This document shows, in pieces, positions 53,002 through 62,758 of a DNA stretch of 64,000 nucleotides. The notes beneath the pieces were generated by a model. It did not search any database. It was given only the letters and a program-made list of their open reading frames with translations, and was not told where the DNA came from. The translations under genes and the position numbers were made by a program. The stretch's first letter is position 1; every line of letters starts with the position of its first letter. Origin of the DNA: Dyadobacter luticola (GTDB taxonomy: Bacteria > Bacteroidota > Bacteroidia > Cytophagales > Spirosomataceae); assembly GCF_005860805.1 (NCBI RefSeq), contig NZ_VCEJ01000002.1:2030375-2094374 (forward strand). The letters are read 5' to 3'.

Positions 53002-54615
53002 ATGTCAAATACTGGTCTGCAGTCACTGGATTATATCGTTTTTTTTATTTACCTGATAGGTGTTTCGGCTTATGGGTATTGGATTTATAAAAAGAAAAAT
53101 ACCCGCGAGATCAGCTCGACGGACTATTTTCTCGCCGAAGGGTCACTAACATTCTGGGCGATAGGCGCTTCTATCATTGCTTCCAACATTTCAGCAGAAC
53201 ATTTTATAGGTATGTCAGGCTCCGGTTTCGCGATCGGGCTTGCCATATCTTCCTATGAGTGGATGGCGGCGGCTTCGCTGATCGTAGTGGCGCTTTTTAT
53301 CCTGCCGGTTTATCTCAAAAACCGGATTTACACCATGCCGCAGTTTCTCCGCGAAAGGTATAGTCCGACTGTGGCGACAATTATGGCCGTTTTCTGGCTG
53401 CTACTGTATGTTTTTGTAAACCTGACGTCTATTCTTTACCTCGGCGCACTAGCGCTGGAAGTTACAGCGGGTATCAACTTCAACTATGCGATCATCGGGT
53501 TAGGAATCTTTGCGGTGGTTATCACAATCGGCGGGATGAAAGTGATTGGTTATACCGATGTGGTTCAGGTGATTGTGCTTGTAGCGGGCGGTTTGGTCAC
53601 CACTTACCTTGCGCTGGATCTGGTATCGACACATTTTGCTAAGCCTGGCATTTTCAATGCATTGGCGCTACTCCGCGAGCAGGCCGATTCGCATTTTCAC
53701 ATGATTCTGCCGAAGGAAAGTCCGTTTTACAAAGATTTGCCTGGCCTGTCAGTGATTATCGGTGCGATGTGGATCAATAACCTGGCGTATTTTGGCTGTA
53801 ATCAATACATTATCCAGCGCAGTCTGGGTGCTGATCTGCCTACTGCCCGCAAAGGAATTTTGTTTGCGGCTTTGCTTAAACTCCTCATTCCCATCATTGT
53901 AGTGATTCCCGGCATCGCCGCTTTTGTTTTGTACCAAAATGGTATGTTCCAAAAAGAAATGTTGGATGCAGCGGGCGTCGTGAAGCCTGACCATGCTTAT
54001 CCGGTATTGCTCAATTTGCTCCCTGCCGGTTTGAAAGGAATGGCCTTCGCAGCATTAACAGCCGCGATTGTAGCCTCGCTGGCCGGAAAAGCCAACAGTA
54101 TCTCGACGATTTTTACATTAGACATTTACAAGCAATACATTGCACCCCAAGCCTCTGAAAAACAGCTGGTAAGGATCGGGCGGATTACTATTTATGTAGC
54201 GATGGCCATCGGCGTGATCATCGCGCCGCAGCTGCGCGTTTTGGATCAGGCGTACCAATTTATTCAGGAGTATAGCAGCTTCATTACCCCGGGTGTATTT
54301 GCGATTTTTATTCTGGGAATGTTCTGGAAACGAACTACTTCCGCCGCGGCTCTGGCGGCTGCCTTGCTTACTATTCCACTTTCGACGGCCGGAAAATTCC
54401 TCGCTCCTGAAATTCCATTTCTGGACCGGATGGGTATCATTTTCCTGATTCTTTGCGCCGTGATTGTAGTCATGACATTGGCTGATCCGAAAAGCAGAAA
54501 CAATCCGAAAGGTCTGGAAATCAATGCTTCCATGTTCCGTCCGGGTCAAAGTTTTGTCATCGGATCCATTCTGATTTGCGGGGTGATTGCTGCACTTTAC
54601 ACTGTGTTTTGGTAA
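53002..54615 (+). CDS. Sodium/solute symporter (SSS family), probable inositol transporter
   Basis: A 537-residue SSS-family permease with about fourteen membrane segments. Signatures include LAEGSLTFWAIGASIIASNI and SAEHFIGMSGSGFAIGLA near the N-terminus (the family's SDxxG-like unwound helix region) and KGMAFAALTAAIVASLAGKA in the middle, the sodium-site helix. It resembles SGLT-type sugar and inositol carriers. Position in the middle of the inositol operon makes inner-membrane inositol uptake the obvious role; it would receive substrate from the SusC/SusD pair. Confidence 0.92.
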   Translation: MSNTGLQSLDYIVFFIYLIGVSAYGYWIYKKKNTREISSTDYFLAEGSLTFWAIGASIIASNISAEHFIGMSGSGFAIGLAISSYEWMAAASLIVVALFILPVYLKNRIYTMPQFLRERYSPTVATIMAVFWLLLYVFVNLTSILYLGALALEVTAGINFNYAIIGLGIFAVVITIGGMKVIGYTDVVQVIVLVAGGLVTTYLALDLVSTHFAKPGIFNALALLREQADSHFHMILPKESPFYKDLPGLSVIIGAMWINNLAYFGCNQYIIQRSLGADLPTARKGILFAALLKLLIPIIVVIPGIAAFVLYQNGMFQKEMLDAAGVVKPDHAYPVLLNLLPAGLKGMAFAALTAAIVASLAGKANSISTIFTLDIYKQYIAPQASEKQLVRIGRITIYVAMAIGVIIAPQLRVLDQAYQFIQEYSSFITPGVFAIFILGMFWKRTTSAAALAAALLTIPLSTAGKFLAPEIPFLDRMGIIFLILCAVIVVMTLADPKSRNNPKGLEINASMFRPGQSFVIGSILICGVIAALYTVFW

Positions 54616-54622
54616 AATAAAA

Positions 54623-55573
54623 ATGCTTCTCACAACCAAACAACTCTTCCAGCAATGCTACGGCCGGTATGCGATTCCGGCGGTGAATGTGTTTTTCATG
54701 GAAGAAATCCACGGACTTTTCGCTGCGGCCCAGGAAGCCGACGCGCCTTTTATCGTGCAGACCACGCCTTTCGCAAGAGATTACGCCAATGCGGATATGC
54801 TGCTTTCCATGATCGGCGCAGCGTCGCGGATTTATCCAAATGTAACATTCGCCATCCACATGGACCACGGCTACGAATCGCACATTTTTGATGCGATAGA
54901 AAAAGACGGCTATACTTCTGTGATGATCGATGCGTCCCATGATCCTTTTGATAAAAATGTAGAAAGAACACAGGAGGTTGTGCGGCGGGCGCATGAAAAA
55001 AAAATCAGCGTAGAAGCTGAACTGGGCATTTTGGCCGGTGTTGAAGACGATTTGACTGTCGATGCAGCACATTCATTTTATACCAACCCACAGCAGGTAG
55101 AAGATTTTGTCAAAGCGACGGATTGTGATAGTTTGGCGATTGCGGTAGGTACCAGTCACGGGGCTTACAAGTTTTCGGGCGGACAGGGATTGCAATTTCA
55201 CATTCTTGCCGAAATACAAGAAAGATTGCCTGGTTTTCCGCTGGTTTTGCATGGTGGTTCCAATGTGATTCCTGAGGTAGTGGAAAGAATTAATGCGGCG
55301 GGCGGAAAGTTAAAAACCGATGCTAAGGGAGTCCAGGAAGATGAAATCAGGAAGGCTATCCCGCTGGGAATCTGCAAGATCAACATTGCGACGGACACGC
55401 GGCTGCTCTGGACGATGGTCAATCGGGAGTTTTTCAGGGATAAACCTGATGAATTCGCGCCGACCACACCGGGGAAGATTTTTATGGAAGAATACAAAAA
55501 ATTTATGCTTAAAAAGTTCGACCTATTTGGTTGCACCGGCAAAGCCCAGGAATTTAATCTGATACAATCATGA
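54623..55573 (+). CDS. iolJ: Class II aldolase, probable 6-phospho-5-dehydro-2-deoxy-D-gluconate aldolase
   Basis: A 316-residue class II fructose-bisphosphate-aldolase-family enzyme. Zinc and substrate residues are visible: AIHMDHGYE, SVEAELGILAGVEDD, GTSHGAYK, LHGGSNV and CKINIATDTRLLW. In inositol breakdown IolJ splits the phosphorylated intermediate into dihydroxyacetone phosphate and malonate semialdehyde. The start ATG at 54623 (MLLTTKQLFQQ) matches the family N-terminus; 12 further codons upstream overlap the transporter gene and are not used. Stop overlaps iolD by ATGA. Confidence 0.9.
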   Translation: MLLTTKQLFQQCYGRYAIPAVNVFFMEEIHGLFAAAQEADAPFIVQTTPFARDYANADMLLSMIGAASRIYPNVTFAIHMDHGYESHIFDAIEKDGYTSVMIDASHDPFDKNVERTQEVVRRAHEKKISVEAELGILAGVEDDLTVDAAHSFYTNPQQVEDFVKATDCDSLAIAVGTSHGAYKFSGGQGLQFHILAEIQERLPGFPLVLHGGSNVIPEVVERINAAGGKLKTDAKGVQEDEIRKAIPLGICKINIATDTRLLWTMVNREFFRDKPDEFAPTTPGKIFMEEYKKFMLKKFDLFGCTGKAQEFNLIQS

Positions 55574-57435
55574 CCAGAAGGTTAACTGTAGCGCAGGCTA
55601 CTATTCAGTTTTTAAAGAACCAATACATTGAAAGAGACGGGGTTGAGCAGCCGTATTTTGCCGGATGCTTCGGGATTTTTGGTCACGGGAATGTGGCAGG
55701 GCTAGGTCAGGCTTTGCAGGAAAACCCGGATTTTCGCTACTATCAATGCCGGAATGAGCAGTCGATGGTGCATACTGCGGTGGCTTATGCGAAGGTGAAA
55801 AACCGGCTTGCGGCATTTGTTTGCACGACTTCGATCGGTCCCGGGGCTACGAATATGATTACGGGCGCCGCGCTGGCTACCATTAACCGGCTTCCGGTGT
55901 TGCTTTTGCCCGGAGATATTTTTGCAACCCGCGAGCCTAATCCCGTTTTGCAACAACTCGAAAGTGCTGTAACACAAGACATTTCAGTCAATGATTGCTT
56001 TAAGCCGGTTTCTAAATATTGGGACCGAATCAATCGTCCCGAGCAGCTGATTTATTCACTTCCGGAAGTAATGCGCGTGCTGACTTCACAAGCTGAAATG
56101 GGTGCGGTAACGTTATCCATGCCGCAGGATGTGCAGACCCACGCTTATGATTATCCGGAAGAATTATTCAAAAAACGCGTGTGGCATGTCGGCAGGCCGC
56201 GGCCTGATTTGCCAACATTGAAAAAAGCCGCTGAATTGATCAAATCAGCCAAAAAACCAGTAATTGTAGCTGGTGGCGGCGCGATTTATAGTGATGCTTG
56301 CGAGGTACTACATGATTTTGCCACTAAAACGGGCATACCGGTCGGCGAAACATTTGCGGGAAAAGGAGCTGTAAGATATGACCAGCCTTACAGCATCGGC
56401 GGTCTTGGTGCGACCGGAACGAAATATGCCATAGATATTGCGAATGAGGCGGATGTGGTGATCGGAATCGGGACGCGTTACAGCGATTTTACGACTGCTT
56501 CTAAATCGATTTTCCAAAATCCGGATGTCACATTTATCAACATCAATATCAGCGAGTTCGACGCTTTCAAACATGCAGCATTACCGGTGATCGGCGATGC
56601 AAAAGTAACATTGGAAGAACTTTCGGATTTGCTGGGAAATTTTGAAGTAGATGCGGATTACCGGCAAAGAATCGCAGATATTAACAAGGCCTGGGATGAC
56701 GAGGTAACGCAAATTTACGCCGAAGGAAACAGTACTGTCCCTCCTATCGATCAGGCAGTTGTGATTGGAACATTGAACAGTTTTATGGACGATCGCGATG
56801 TGATGATCAATGCGTCAGGCAGTGCGCCGGGTGATTTGCATAAGTTATGGCGCGCTACTGACCCAAAGAACTTTCACCTCGAATACGGCTACTCCTGCAT
56901 GGGTTACGAAATTGCCGCAGGACTAGGCGCAAAAATGGCGGACCCAAGCCGCGAAATTTATGTGATCTGTGGCGACGGCGGGTATTTGATGAACAACAAT
57001 GAAATTGTCACGGCGATACAGGAAGGCGTGAAATTCACGATCCTGCTTTTGAACAACAATGGTTACGCCAGCATCGGCGGGCTTTCAGAAAGCATTGGAA
57101 GTGAGCGCTTTGGTACGATGTACAAATACCGGGATGAAATTTCGGGACAACTTTCCGGCACATTTCTGCCGGTTGATCTGGCCAAAAACGCGGAAAGTCT
57201 GGGCGCGATCGTCATTAAAGCCACGGATCGAGAATCTCTGGAAAATGCACTGGCCCAGTCGAAAACCAATGATCGCCTGACGGTTATCTACATTGAAACA
57301 AGCCTCTACCGCACGGTAAAAGGCTATCACGCCTGGTGGGAAGTGCCGATTGCCCAAGTTTCGACTTCCGAAAAAGTGCAGCAGGCATACCAGACTTATG
57401 TTGAGAATAAGAAAACGCAAAAGATATTTTTATGA
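55570..57435 (+). CDS. iolD: 3D-(3,5/4)-trihydroxycyclohexane-1,2-dione hydrolase
   Basis: A 621-residue thiamine-diphosphate enzyme. The N-terminal pyrimidine-binding domain contains GCFGIFGHGNVAGLGQAL and CTTSIGPGATNMITGAAL, and the C-terminal ThDP motif is CGDGGYLMNNNEIVTAIQ with LLNNNGY about 25 residues on. It opens the inositol-derived ring to 5-deoxy-D-glucuronate. Four-base overlaps on both sides (with iolJ and iolE) show tight translational coupling. Confidence 0.96.
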   Translation: MTRRLTVAQATIQFLKNQYIERDGVEQPYFAGCFGIFGHGNVAGLGQALQENPDFRYYQCRNEQSMVHTAVAYAKVKNRLAAFVCTTSIGPGATNMITGAALATINRLPVLLLPGDIFATREPNPVLQQLESAVTQDISVNDCFKPVSKYWDRINRPEQLIYSLPEVMRVLTSQAEMGAVTLSMPQDVQTHAYDYPEELFKKRVWHVGRPRPDLPTLKKAAELIKSAKKPVIVAGGGAIYSDACEVLHDFATKTGIPVGETFAGKGAVRYDQPYSIGGLGATGTKYAIDIANEADVVIGIGTRYSDFTTASKSIFQNPDVTFININISEFDAFKHAALPVIGDAKVTLEELSDLLGNFEVDADYRQRIADINKAWDDEVTQIYAEGNSTVPPIDQAVVIGTLNSFMDDRDVMINASGSAPGDLHKLWRATDPKNFHLEYGYSCMGYEIAAGLGAKMADPSREIYVICGDGGYLMNNNEIVTAIQEGVKFTILLLNNNGYASIGGLSESIGSERFGTMYKYRDEISGQLSGTFLPVDLAKNAESLGAIVIKATDRESLENALAQSKTNDRLTVIYIETSLYRTVKGYHAWWEVPIAQVSTSEKVQQAYQTYVENKKTQKIFL

Positions 57436-58334
57436 ACTTCGAAAACATCCGCCTCGGCGTCGCGCCGATAAACTGGACGAATGATGATATGCCCGAGCTC
57501 GGCGGGGAGAATACTTTTGAGCAATGTATCAGCGAGATGGCGCTGGCCGGATTTACCGGCTGCGAAGTGGGTAATAAGTTTTCACGGGACACCAATGTTT
57601 TGAAGAAAGCATTGGAGTTGAGAGGTTTACAAATCTGTAACCAGTGGAACAGTTACGAACTGACCAGCAAAACTTTTGCCGAAAACCGGAAAAATTTCAC
57701 GGAGCTGCTGGACTTTCTGGAAATCATGGGCGCGAAAGTGATCGGCGGCGGTGAGACGGGAAATAGTTGTCAGGGCCAAATGAATGTGCCGGTTTTTGAA
57801 GGAAAAGGCATGCTGAATTCCAAAGATGACTGGGACAGCTTTACTTTCGGGCTCAATGAGCTGGGAAAAATCGCGCGCGACCGGGGCATGAAGCTGGCTT
57901 TCCACCACCACATGGGTACCTGCATTCAAACCATGGAAGAGACAGATCGCCTTTTAAATGAGACCGAGCCGGAAAATGTGTTTTTGAATTACGATTGCGG
58001 ACATTTTCACTTTGCGGGCGAAGATCCGGTAGCTGCATTGAACAAATACATCGGCAGGACGGCGCATATACATTTAAAAGATGTCCGGCCAAATGTGCTG
58101 CAAAGAGTTCACGACGAAAGGTTTAGCTTTTTAACAGCAGTCAAAAACGGCGTTTTCACCGTCCCCGGCGACCCGGAAGGCTGTATCGATTTTCCATCCC
58201 TTTTCGCGATCATCAAAGAAAGCGACTACCACGGCTGGATCGTCCTCGAAGCCGAACAAGACCCTGCGAAGGCCAATCCATTTGAGTATGCGCTGATTGC
58301 CAGGAAATTTTTCAGGGGGTTGACGGGGATTTAG
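57432..58334 (+). CDS. iolE: Myo-inosose-2 dehydratase
   Basis: A 300-residue TIM-barrel protein of the xylose-isomerase-like (AP-endonuclease 2) superfamily. N-terminal VAPINWTNDDMPELGGENTF is a signature of IolE. Metal ligands lie in VIGGGETGN, LAFHHHMGTC, LNYDCGHFHFAGED and GWIVLEAEQD. Converts 2-keto-myo-inositol to the trihydroxycyclohexanedione. Last gene of the operon; its stop overlaps, tail to tail, the stop of a convergent DUF5615 gene, with no clear terminator between. Confidence 0.96.
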   Translation: MNFENIRLGVAPINWTNDDMPELGGENTFEQCISEMALAGFTGCEVGNKFSRDTNVLKKALELRGLQICNQWNSYELTSKTFAENRKNFTELLDFLEIMGAKVIGGGETGNSCQGQMNVPVFEGKGMLNSKDDWDSFTFGLNELGKIARDRGMKLAFHHHMGTCIQTMEETDRLLNETEPENVFLNYDCGHFHFAGEDPVAALNKYIGRTAHIHLKDVRPNVLQRVHDERFSFLTAVKNGVFTVPGDPEGCIDFPSLFAIIKESDYHGWIVLEAEQDPAKANPFEYALIARKFFRGLTGI

Positions 58335-58654
58335 TTAATGATAACCGGCCCAACGCGGAGGTTTGGTTTTTTTAGATAATTATTAACAGTCATTGACAAT
58401 CTTGTCAATTCTTTATAAGTGTTATTTTCAGCACAAAGAATAAAGACGGTAATGTCTGCTTTCCTGAAATTCTGCTGGTATCTGATATTTTTATCGAATG
58501 TTAAAAGAGCGTGAAATCCATGCTCTTTTAATATTTTAAGCAATTCCGCATCTTTCTTTCCATTCCAGCCCATATCCCGGACAGTGTACACTTCATGATC
58601 CGGAAAGTCTCCCTTAAGTCTCTTAGGTAAATTTTCGTCAAGCAAAAGCTTCAT
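58331..58654 (-). CDS. DUF5615 PIN-like toxin-type protein
   Basis: A 107-residue protein of the DUF5615/Mut7-C-like PIN fold group. The acidic nuclease-type residues are D6-E7 (LLLDENLP), D35 and D54 (LTFDKN). Length and the MKLLLDENLPKRLK start are typical. Its start overlaps the end of a DUF433 gene by 17 bases. DUF433/DUF5615 pairs are widely regarded as putative toxin-antitoxin modules. Confidence 0.88.
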   Translation of the reverse strand: MKLLLDENLPKRLKGDFPDHEVYTVRDMGWNGKKDAELLKILKEHGFHALLTFDKNIRYQQNFRKADITVFILCAENNTYKELTRLSMTVNNYLKKPNLRVGPVIIN

Positions 58655-58877
58655 ATAGCTGCTTTACATTTTTGGATGATAGCAATTTACTCGCAGCTTC
58701 AAGTAACGCTATTGCCTGTTCCCTGGAAACAGTTGGAAAATCATCCAAAAACTCGTCAATAGATACTCCGGCTTCGAGATGATCAAAAAGAGATGCTATC
58801 GGCACGCGTGTTCCGGTAAAAACGGGCTGCCCATCGAGTATCTCCTGGTCGATTGTTATAATCTCATTGATCATCAT
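58638..58877 (-). CDS. DUF433 antitoxin-type protein
   Basis: A 79-residue DUF433 protein: ITIDQEILDGQPVFTGTRVP is the diagnostic start, followed by FDHLEAGVSIDEFLDDFPTV and a helix-turn-helix-like segment (SREQAIALLEAAS). It is the first gene of the pair with the DUF5615 PIN-like protein and likely acts as its DNA-binding antitoxin. Confidence 0.88.
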   Translation of the reverse strand: MMINEIITIDQEILDGQPVFTGTRVPIASLFDHLEAGVSIDEFLDDFPTVSREQAIALLEAASKLLSSKNVKQLYEAFA

Positions 58878-59107
58878 ACTTCTTTGACGTTAGAATGTTG
58901 AATAAGTAACATAAAATTTAGACAAAAATCTAAATTTTTTAAATCGGCAAATCCCTTATAACACCCATTAAATTTTTCCCAATTCTCACGCCACAGAAAT
59001 TTCGCAGCACACGTAATATCAATTGAATTCGTTAAAGATCATCTAAAACAAAAAACCTGACATATATGAGGTAGCCGTTTACCTGAATTCTAATCAACCG
59101 ACTATTT

Positions 59108-60559
59108 ATGTTACATTTTAAAAAGCTACGTTTTCTGTTTGTCCTGCTGTCTGCGGCGTTGGTGGTGAGTTGCAAGGATAAGGAAGTTGCTCCCACCGTT
59201 GAAACTGCCGATTCTACTACTGCGACAAATTATAAAGCCGTCAACAGCTGGATTTACGAAATCATGAACGACGCCTATTTTTGGTACAAGGACATGCCTG
59301 CCGAGGCCAGTCTGGATGCGACGGTCAGCCCTTTTGATTATTTCGAAAAACTGGTTTATAAACGCGAAACGGTTGACCGCTTTTCGGCAGTGACCGACAA
59401 TATTGATGCCCTGCAAAATGAATTTAATGGTGTCAGTAAAGTCTTCGGTATCAGCTACTCGCTGTCTTTTATCGACAGCGGCAAGTCCAATATCGGGATC
59501 TTTCTTAACTACGTTGTGAAAGGCAGTCCGGCCGAAACTGCTGGACTAAAACGTGGTGACATTATCGTGAAAGTCAATGGTACTCAGCTAACCGCCGACA
59601 ACTATGCCACATTACTGGGCGGAAGCGAAACGGTCACACTCACATTGGGCGAACTGAGCGGCACAACGATCTCAGCCACAAGCAATACGGTCTCAATTAC
59701 AAAAGCAGAAGTAAGCGAAGACCCGGTTTTGTTTTCCAGTATTATTACAAAATCGGCACAGGGAAAGAAGATCGGCTACCTGGTTTACACCCAATTTGTG
59801 CCGGGCACGGATGCCGACGAATCCAAATACGACAATGAATTGCGTCAGGTTTTCGCCACTTTCAAAAGTGCCGGCATCAATGAGCTGGTACTCGATCTGC
59901 GCTTCAATCCGGGCGGATATATCAGTTCTGCAGAGACGCTTGCTTCGCTTATCGGCAAGAATGTTTCGAGCACCAAAACATTTTACACCGAGCAGTGGAA
60001 TGATAAATACATTGCTTACTGGCAAAAAACGCAGGGTGCAAATGCACTGACTTACAATTTTTTGAATGAAGCAAATAACATTGGTGGTAGCCTAAGCCGG
60101 GTGTTTGTGTTGACTTCAAACGGCACCGCCTCCGCGAGTGAGCTGGTAATCAATGGTTTGAAACCTTATATGAGTGTGATTACCATCGGTGAGCATACTG
60201 CCGGGAAAAATCTTTTCGGATCACTGATCAGCGATGACCAGGATCGGTGGAAGTGGGGGGTGTATATGATGCTGGGCCAAACTGCCAATGCAAACGGGGA
60301 ATCCAACTACGGTACGGTTGCCGGGATGACGCCGGATTACATTGTGGAAGACGCTACGGTCCCGTACAAGCCTTTTGGAGATGAAAACGAAACTTTACTC
60401 AGAAAAGCATTGGACGTGATGGGCATTCCCGCCCCGATCAGTGGAAGAGTAGCCGCTTCGAAAACGGTGGAAACATTTAAAAATCAGCTCCGGGATAACT
60501 TGCAAGTCCGCAGAAACCTGATGATCAAGACGACAGCATTGAAGCCGCTGAATCAATAA
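59108..60559 (+). CDS. S41 family peptidase lipoprotein with PDZ domain
   Basis: A 483-residue C-terminal-processing-type peptidase. A lipoprotein signal ends at C22 (LVVSC). After a linker comes an N-terminal S41 helper region (VNSWIYEIMNDAYFWYKDMP), a PDZ domain (about 120-205; GSPAETAGLKRGDIIVKVNG) and the S41 catalytic domain (about 215-420) with ELVLDLRFNPGGYISSAETL, nucleophile Ser in SNGTASASELV and the catalytic Lys in GEHTAGKNLFG. Probably acts on envelope proteins at the membrane. Monocistronic. Confidence 0.93.
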   Translation: MLHFKKLRFLFVLLSAALVVSCKDKEVAPTVETADSTTATNYKAVNSWIYEIMNDAYFWYKDMPAEASLDATVSPFDYFEKLVYKRETVDRFSAVTDNIDALQNEFNGVSKVFGISYSLSFIDSGKSNIGIFLNYVVKGSPAETAGLKRGDIIVKVNGTQLTADNYATLLGGSETVTLTLGELSGTTISATSNTVSITKAEVSEDPVLFSSIITKSAQGKKIGYLVYTQFVPGTDADESKYDNELRQVFATFKSAGINELVLDLRFNPGGYISSAETLASLIGKNVSSTKTFYTEQWNDKYIAYWQKTQGANALTYNFLNEANNIGGSLSRVFVLTSNGTASASELVINGLKPYMSVITIGEHTAGKNLFGSLISDDQDRWKWGVYMMLGQTANANGESNYGTVAGMTPDYIVEDATVPYKPFGDENETLLRKALDVMGIPAPISGRVAASKTVETFKNQLRDNLQVRRNLMIKTTALKPLNQ

Positions 60560-60582
60560 AACTTTCTGTTATCCGTTTTTCC

Positions 60583-60611
60583 GAAAGAGGCCCGCCGCAC
60601 GGGTCTCTTTC
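60583..60611 (+). terminator. Hairpin terminator after the S41 peptidase gene
   Basis: A 12-bp stem GAAAGAGGCCCG / CGGGTCTCTTTC (one G-U pair) with a 5-base loop, 24 bases after the stop. The following T content is low (CATTGTTT), so strength is uncertain. Confidence 0.55.
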
Positions 60612-60719
60612 ATTGTTTCTACCACGAGCAAAAAAATGGGTACTGATCATCGAATTTGCCTTATTTGACGTAATTTTAATTTCCGTTTCTCGCTTATCTG
60701 GACTGGCTGTGGCTGTTTT

Positions 60720-62708
60720 ATGAAATTAAAAGTTTTACTCACACTTCTTCTGCTTGCCTCTTTTTTGCCTGTCTCTTTCAGTCAGATCAGTCATACCTAT
60801 CGTTTTTACGACAATCTCGCGGTTGCGCAGCCCGAATGCGGAAATAATCTGGAACCCTTCAAGGCACTAGGATCTTGCGATGCCGGGACCGAGCCGGGGA
60901 GTTTTGTCCAGGATGTGCTGCCATGCGGCGTTCAGCGGACGGTTTATCACAATAATCTGAACTGGGGTTTGATGTATCCCAACACCGAAGGCGCGATCAC
61001 GGAAACTTACACCATCCAGATGTATATCAAGGTGACGGACTGGGGTAAAACCTGGGCGCGGATCATCGATTTTTCAAATGGTGTTTCGGATCAGGGAATT
61101 TATTTTAAAGATAAAAATGGCTCTACCGACCGCTGCATTGATTTTTATCCTTACGGAATCGCAGGAGCTTGTCCCTTTTTTAATAAATCCACTTATTACC
61201 TGCTGACATTCACCCGAAATGGTGCCACCGGCATGCTGGATGTGTATGTGGACAACATGCTTTTTGCGTCCTATAATGATGCCGACGGGCGGTATGTGGG
61301 CAAAGCGGGTGTTCCGATTTATATTTTCAGGGATGACCAATCTGTAACCTGCGAATCGGGTGCAGCTAACTTTGCTTATCTCGCATTTAATAATAAGTAT
61401 TCCGGGAAATCCGACGTCGATAAGTCCTTTACCGACATTTGTTTCATTGCCAACATCAATGCTTACGCGGATTTTTCCATTTCCCCGAATCCCAGCTGCG
61501 GTTTCCCGAAAAACATTACTATTCAATACACCGGCATTATTCCAACACCGGGCACGGGTTATTCTTTTAAGTGGGACTGGGATGGCGCGCGCGTGATTTC
61601 CGGCTCAGGTATGGGGCCTTATGTCATTAGCTGGGATACTGGCGGGAATAAGAATGTGGCGCTGACGGTCACAAATGATGTATGCGGAAACCCGCTGTAC
61701 AACCGGAAAACGGCGATTGTCAGCAGCTTGGAGCTCACTACCTCCGTTATCGAGGGAAGCTGCGATACTGGCAATGATGGTACCCTCACCTTAACTGGCA
61801 GCCTGGGTTTGCCGCCGTACCAGTACTCGCTGGATTCGGTTAACTATCAGACAAACAATGTGTTTAAAGTCCCGCCGGCTACTTACCGTGTTTTTATAAA
61901 AGATGAAAATAATTGCACGATTGCTAAAACGGTGAATGTGCAGTTTACCAGCGACATTGCAGTTCAAACTATCCCGGATACAACGATTTGCGACGCGGGT
62001 GCAGTCCAACTTCTCACGACGACCAACGCGCAAACTTTTTCCTGGGTGCCAGCCGCGGGACTGGATAATCCTACTGCCAGAGATCCGGTAGCTACCCCCG
62101 CTGTCACGACGCAGTATATTGTTACTGCGGCAAAAGGTTTTTGTTCTCAAACAGATACCGTAAATGTGACGGTGCTGCCAAAAGTCGAGGTAAAAGTTAC
62201 GCCAAATGCGGTCGTGGAATATAATCTTCCGTTTCAGCTGGCGGCATCTTCTCCCCAGATAACCAATTTATCAGAATCGCTTTTCTCCTGGCTACCTCCT
62301 ACCGGGCTTAATAATCCGTCCAGCGCCAGTCCGATCGCAATTTTGCAGGAAGATCAGACTTACAATGTGCTTGTCACAACGGAAAAAGGCTGTACCGGCA
62401 CCGGATTCGTGAGTCTCACCATCAAACACACTGAGAACATTACAATGCCCACAGCTTTCACGCCAAATGGCGACGGTCAGAACGAGACGTTGCTGCCGAT
62501 CATTCGCGGCATTGAGTCCATCCGCTTTTTCAAGATTTTCAATCGCTGGGGTGAAGTGGTGTTTTTTACGGATCAGCTGAATAGTGGCTGGAACGGTCAG
62601 TTCAAGGGAGGTAATGCGATTTCCGGGACTTACGTATGGGAAATTGAAGGTACTTCTGTCAAAGGTCAGGTTATACGACGGAAAGGCTCTGTGCTGCTGC
62701 TTAAATAA
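60720..62708 (+). CDS. T9SS secreted protein with type B (gliding-motility-associated) C-terminal domain
   Basis: A 662-residue exported protein: signal peptide (VLLTLLLLASFLPVSFSQ), a LamG-like lectin fold (about residues 40-235), PKD/SprB-type repeats (about 250-565; TLTGSLGLPPYQYSLDSVNY, VPAAGLDNPTARDPVATPAV and a second copy LPPTGLNNPSSASPIAI), and a C-terminal CHU_C domain from TAFTPNGDGQNETLLP through FNRWGEVVFF to the end. Type B substrates usually need a PorP/SprF partner, and none is adjacent. Likely a surface adhesin or gliding-associated protein. Confidence 0.92.
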   Translation: MKLKVLLTLLLLASFLPVSFSQISHTYRFYDNLAVAQPECGNNLEPFKALGSCDAGTEPGSFVQDVLPCGVQRTVYHNNLNWGLMYPNTEGAITETYTIQMYIKVTDWGKTWARIIDFSNGVSDQGIYFKDKNGSTDRCIDFYPYGIAGACPFFNKSTYYLLTFTRNGATGMLDVYVDNMLFASYNDADGRYVGKAGVPIYIFRDDQSVTCESGAANFAYLAFNNKYSGKSDVDKSFTDICFIANINAYADFSISPNPSCGFPKNITIQYTGIIPTPGTGYSFKWDWDGARVISGSGMGPYVISWDTGGNKNVALTVTNDVCGNPLYNRKTAIVSSLELTTSVIEGSCDTGNDGTLTLTGSLGLPPYQYSLDSVNYQTNNVFKVPPATYRVFIKDENNCTIAKTVNVQFTSDIAVQTIPDTTICDAGAVQLLTTTNAQTFSWVPAAGLDNPTARDPVATPAVTTQYIVTAAKGFCSQTDTVNVTVLPKVEVKVTPNAVVEYNLPFQLAASSPQITNLSESLFSWLPPTGLNNPSSASPIAILQEDQTYNVLVTTEKGCTGTGFVSLTIKHTENITMPTAFTPNGDGQNETLLPIIRGIESIRFFKIFNRWGEVVFFTDQLNSGWNGQFKGGNAISGTYVWEIEGTSVKGQVIRRKGSVLLLK

Positions 62709-62733
62709 AAAAACGTCCTCGGGAGGACGTTTT
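62706..62733. terminator. Bidirectional intrinsic terminator
   Basis: AAACGTCCT-CGGG-AGGACGTTT forms a 9-bp stem with a 4-base loop between convergent genes. A T-run of four follows on the plus strand, and an A-run before it gives seven or more T residues on the minus strand, so it serves the desaturase gene especially well. Confidence 0.82.
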
Positions 62734-62758
62734 CAATCAATTTCAAAATATCAAATCA

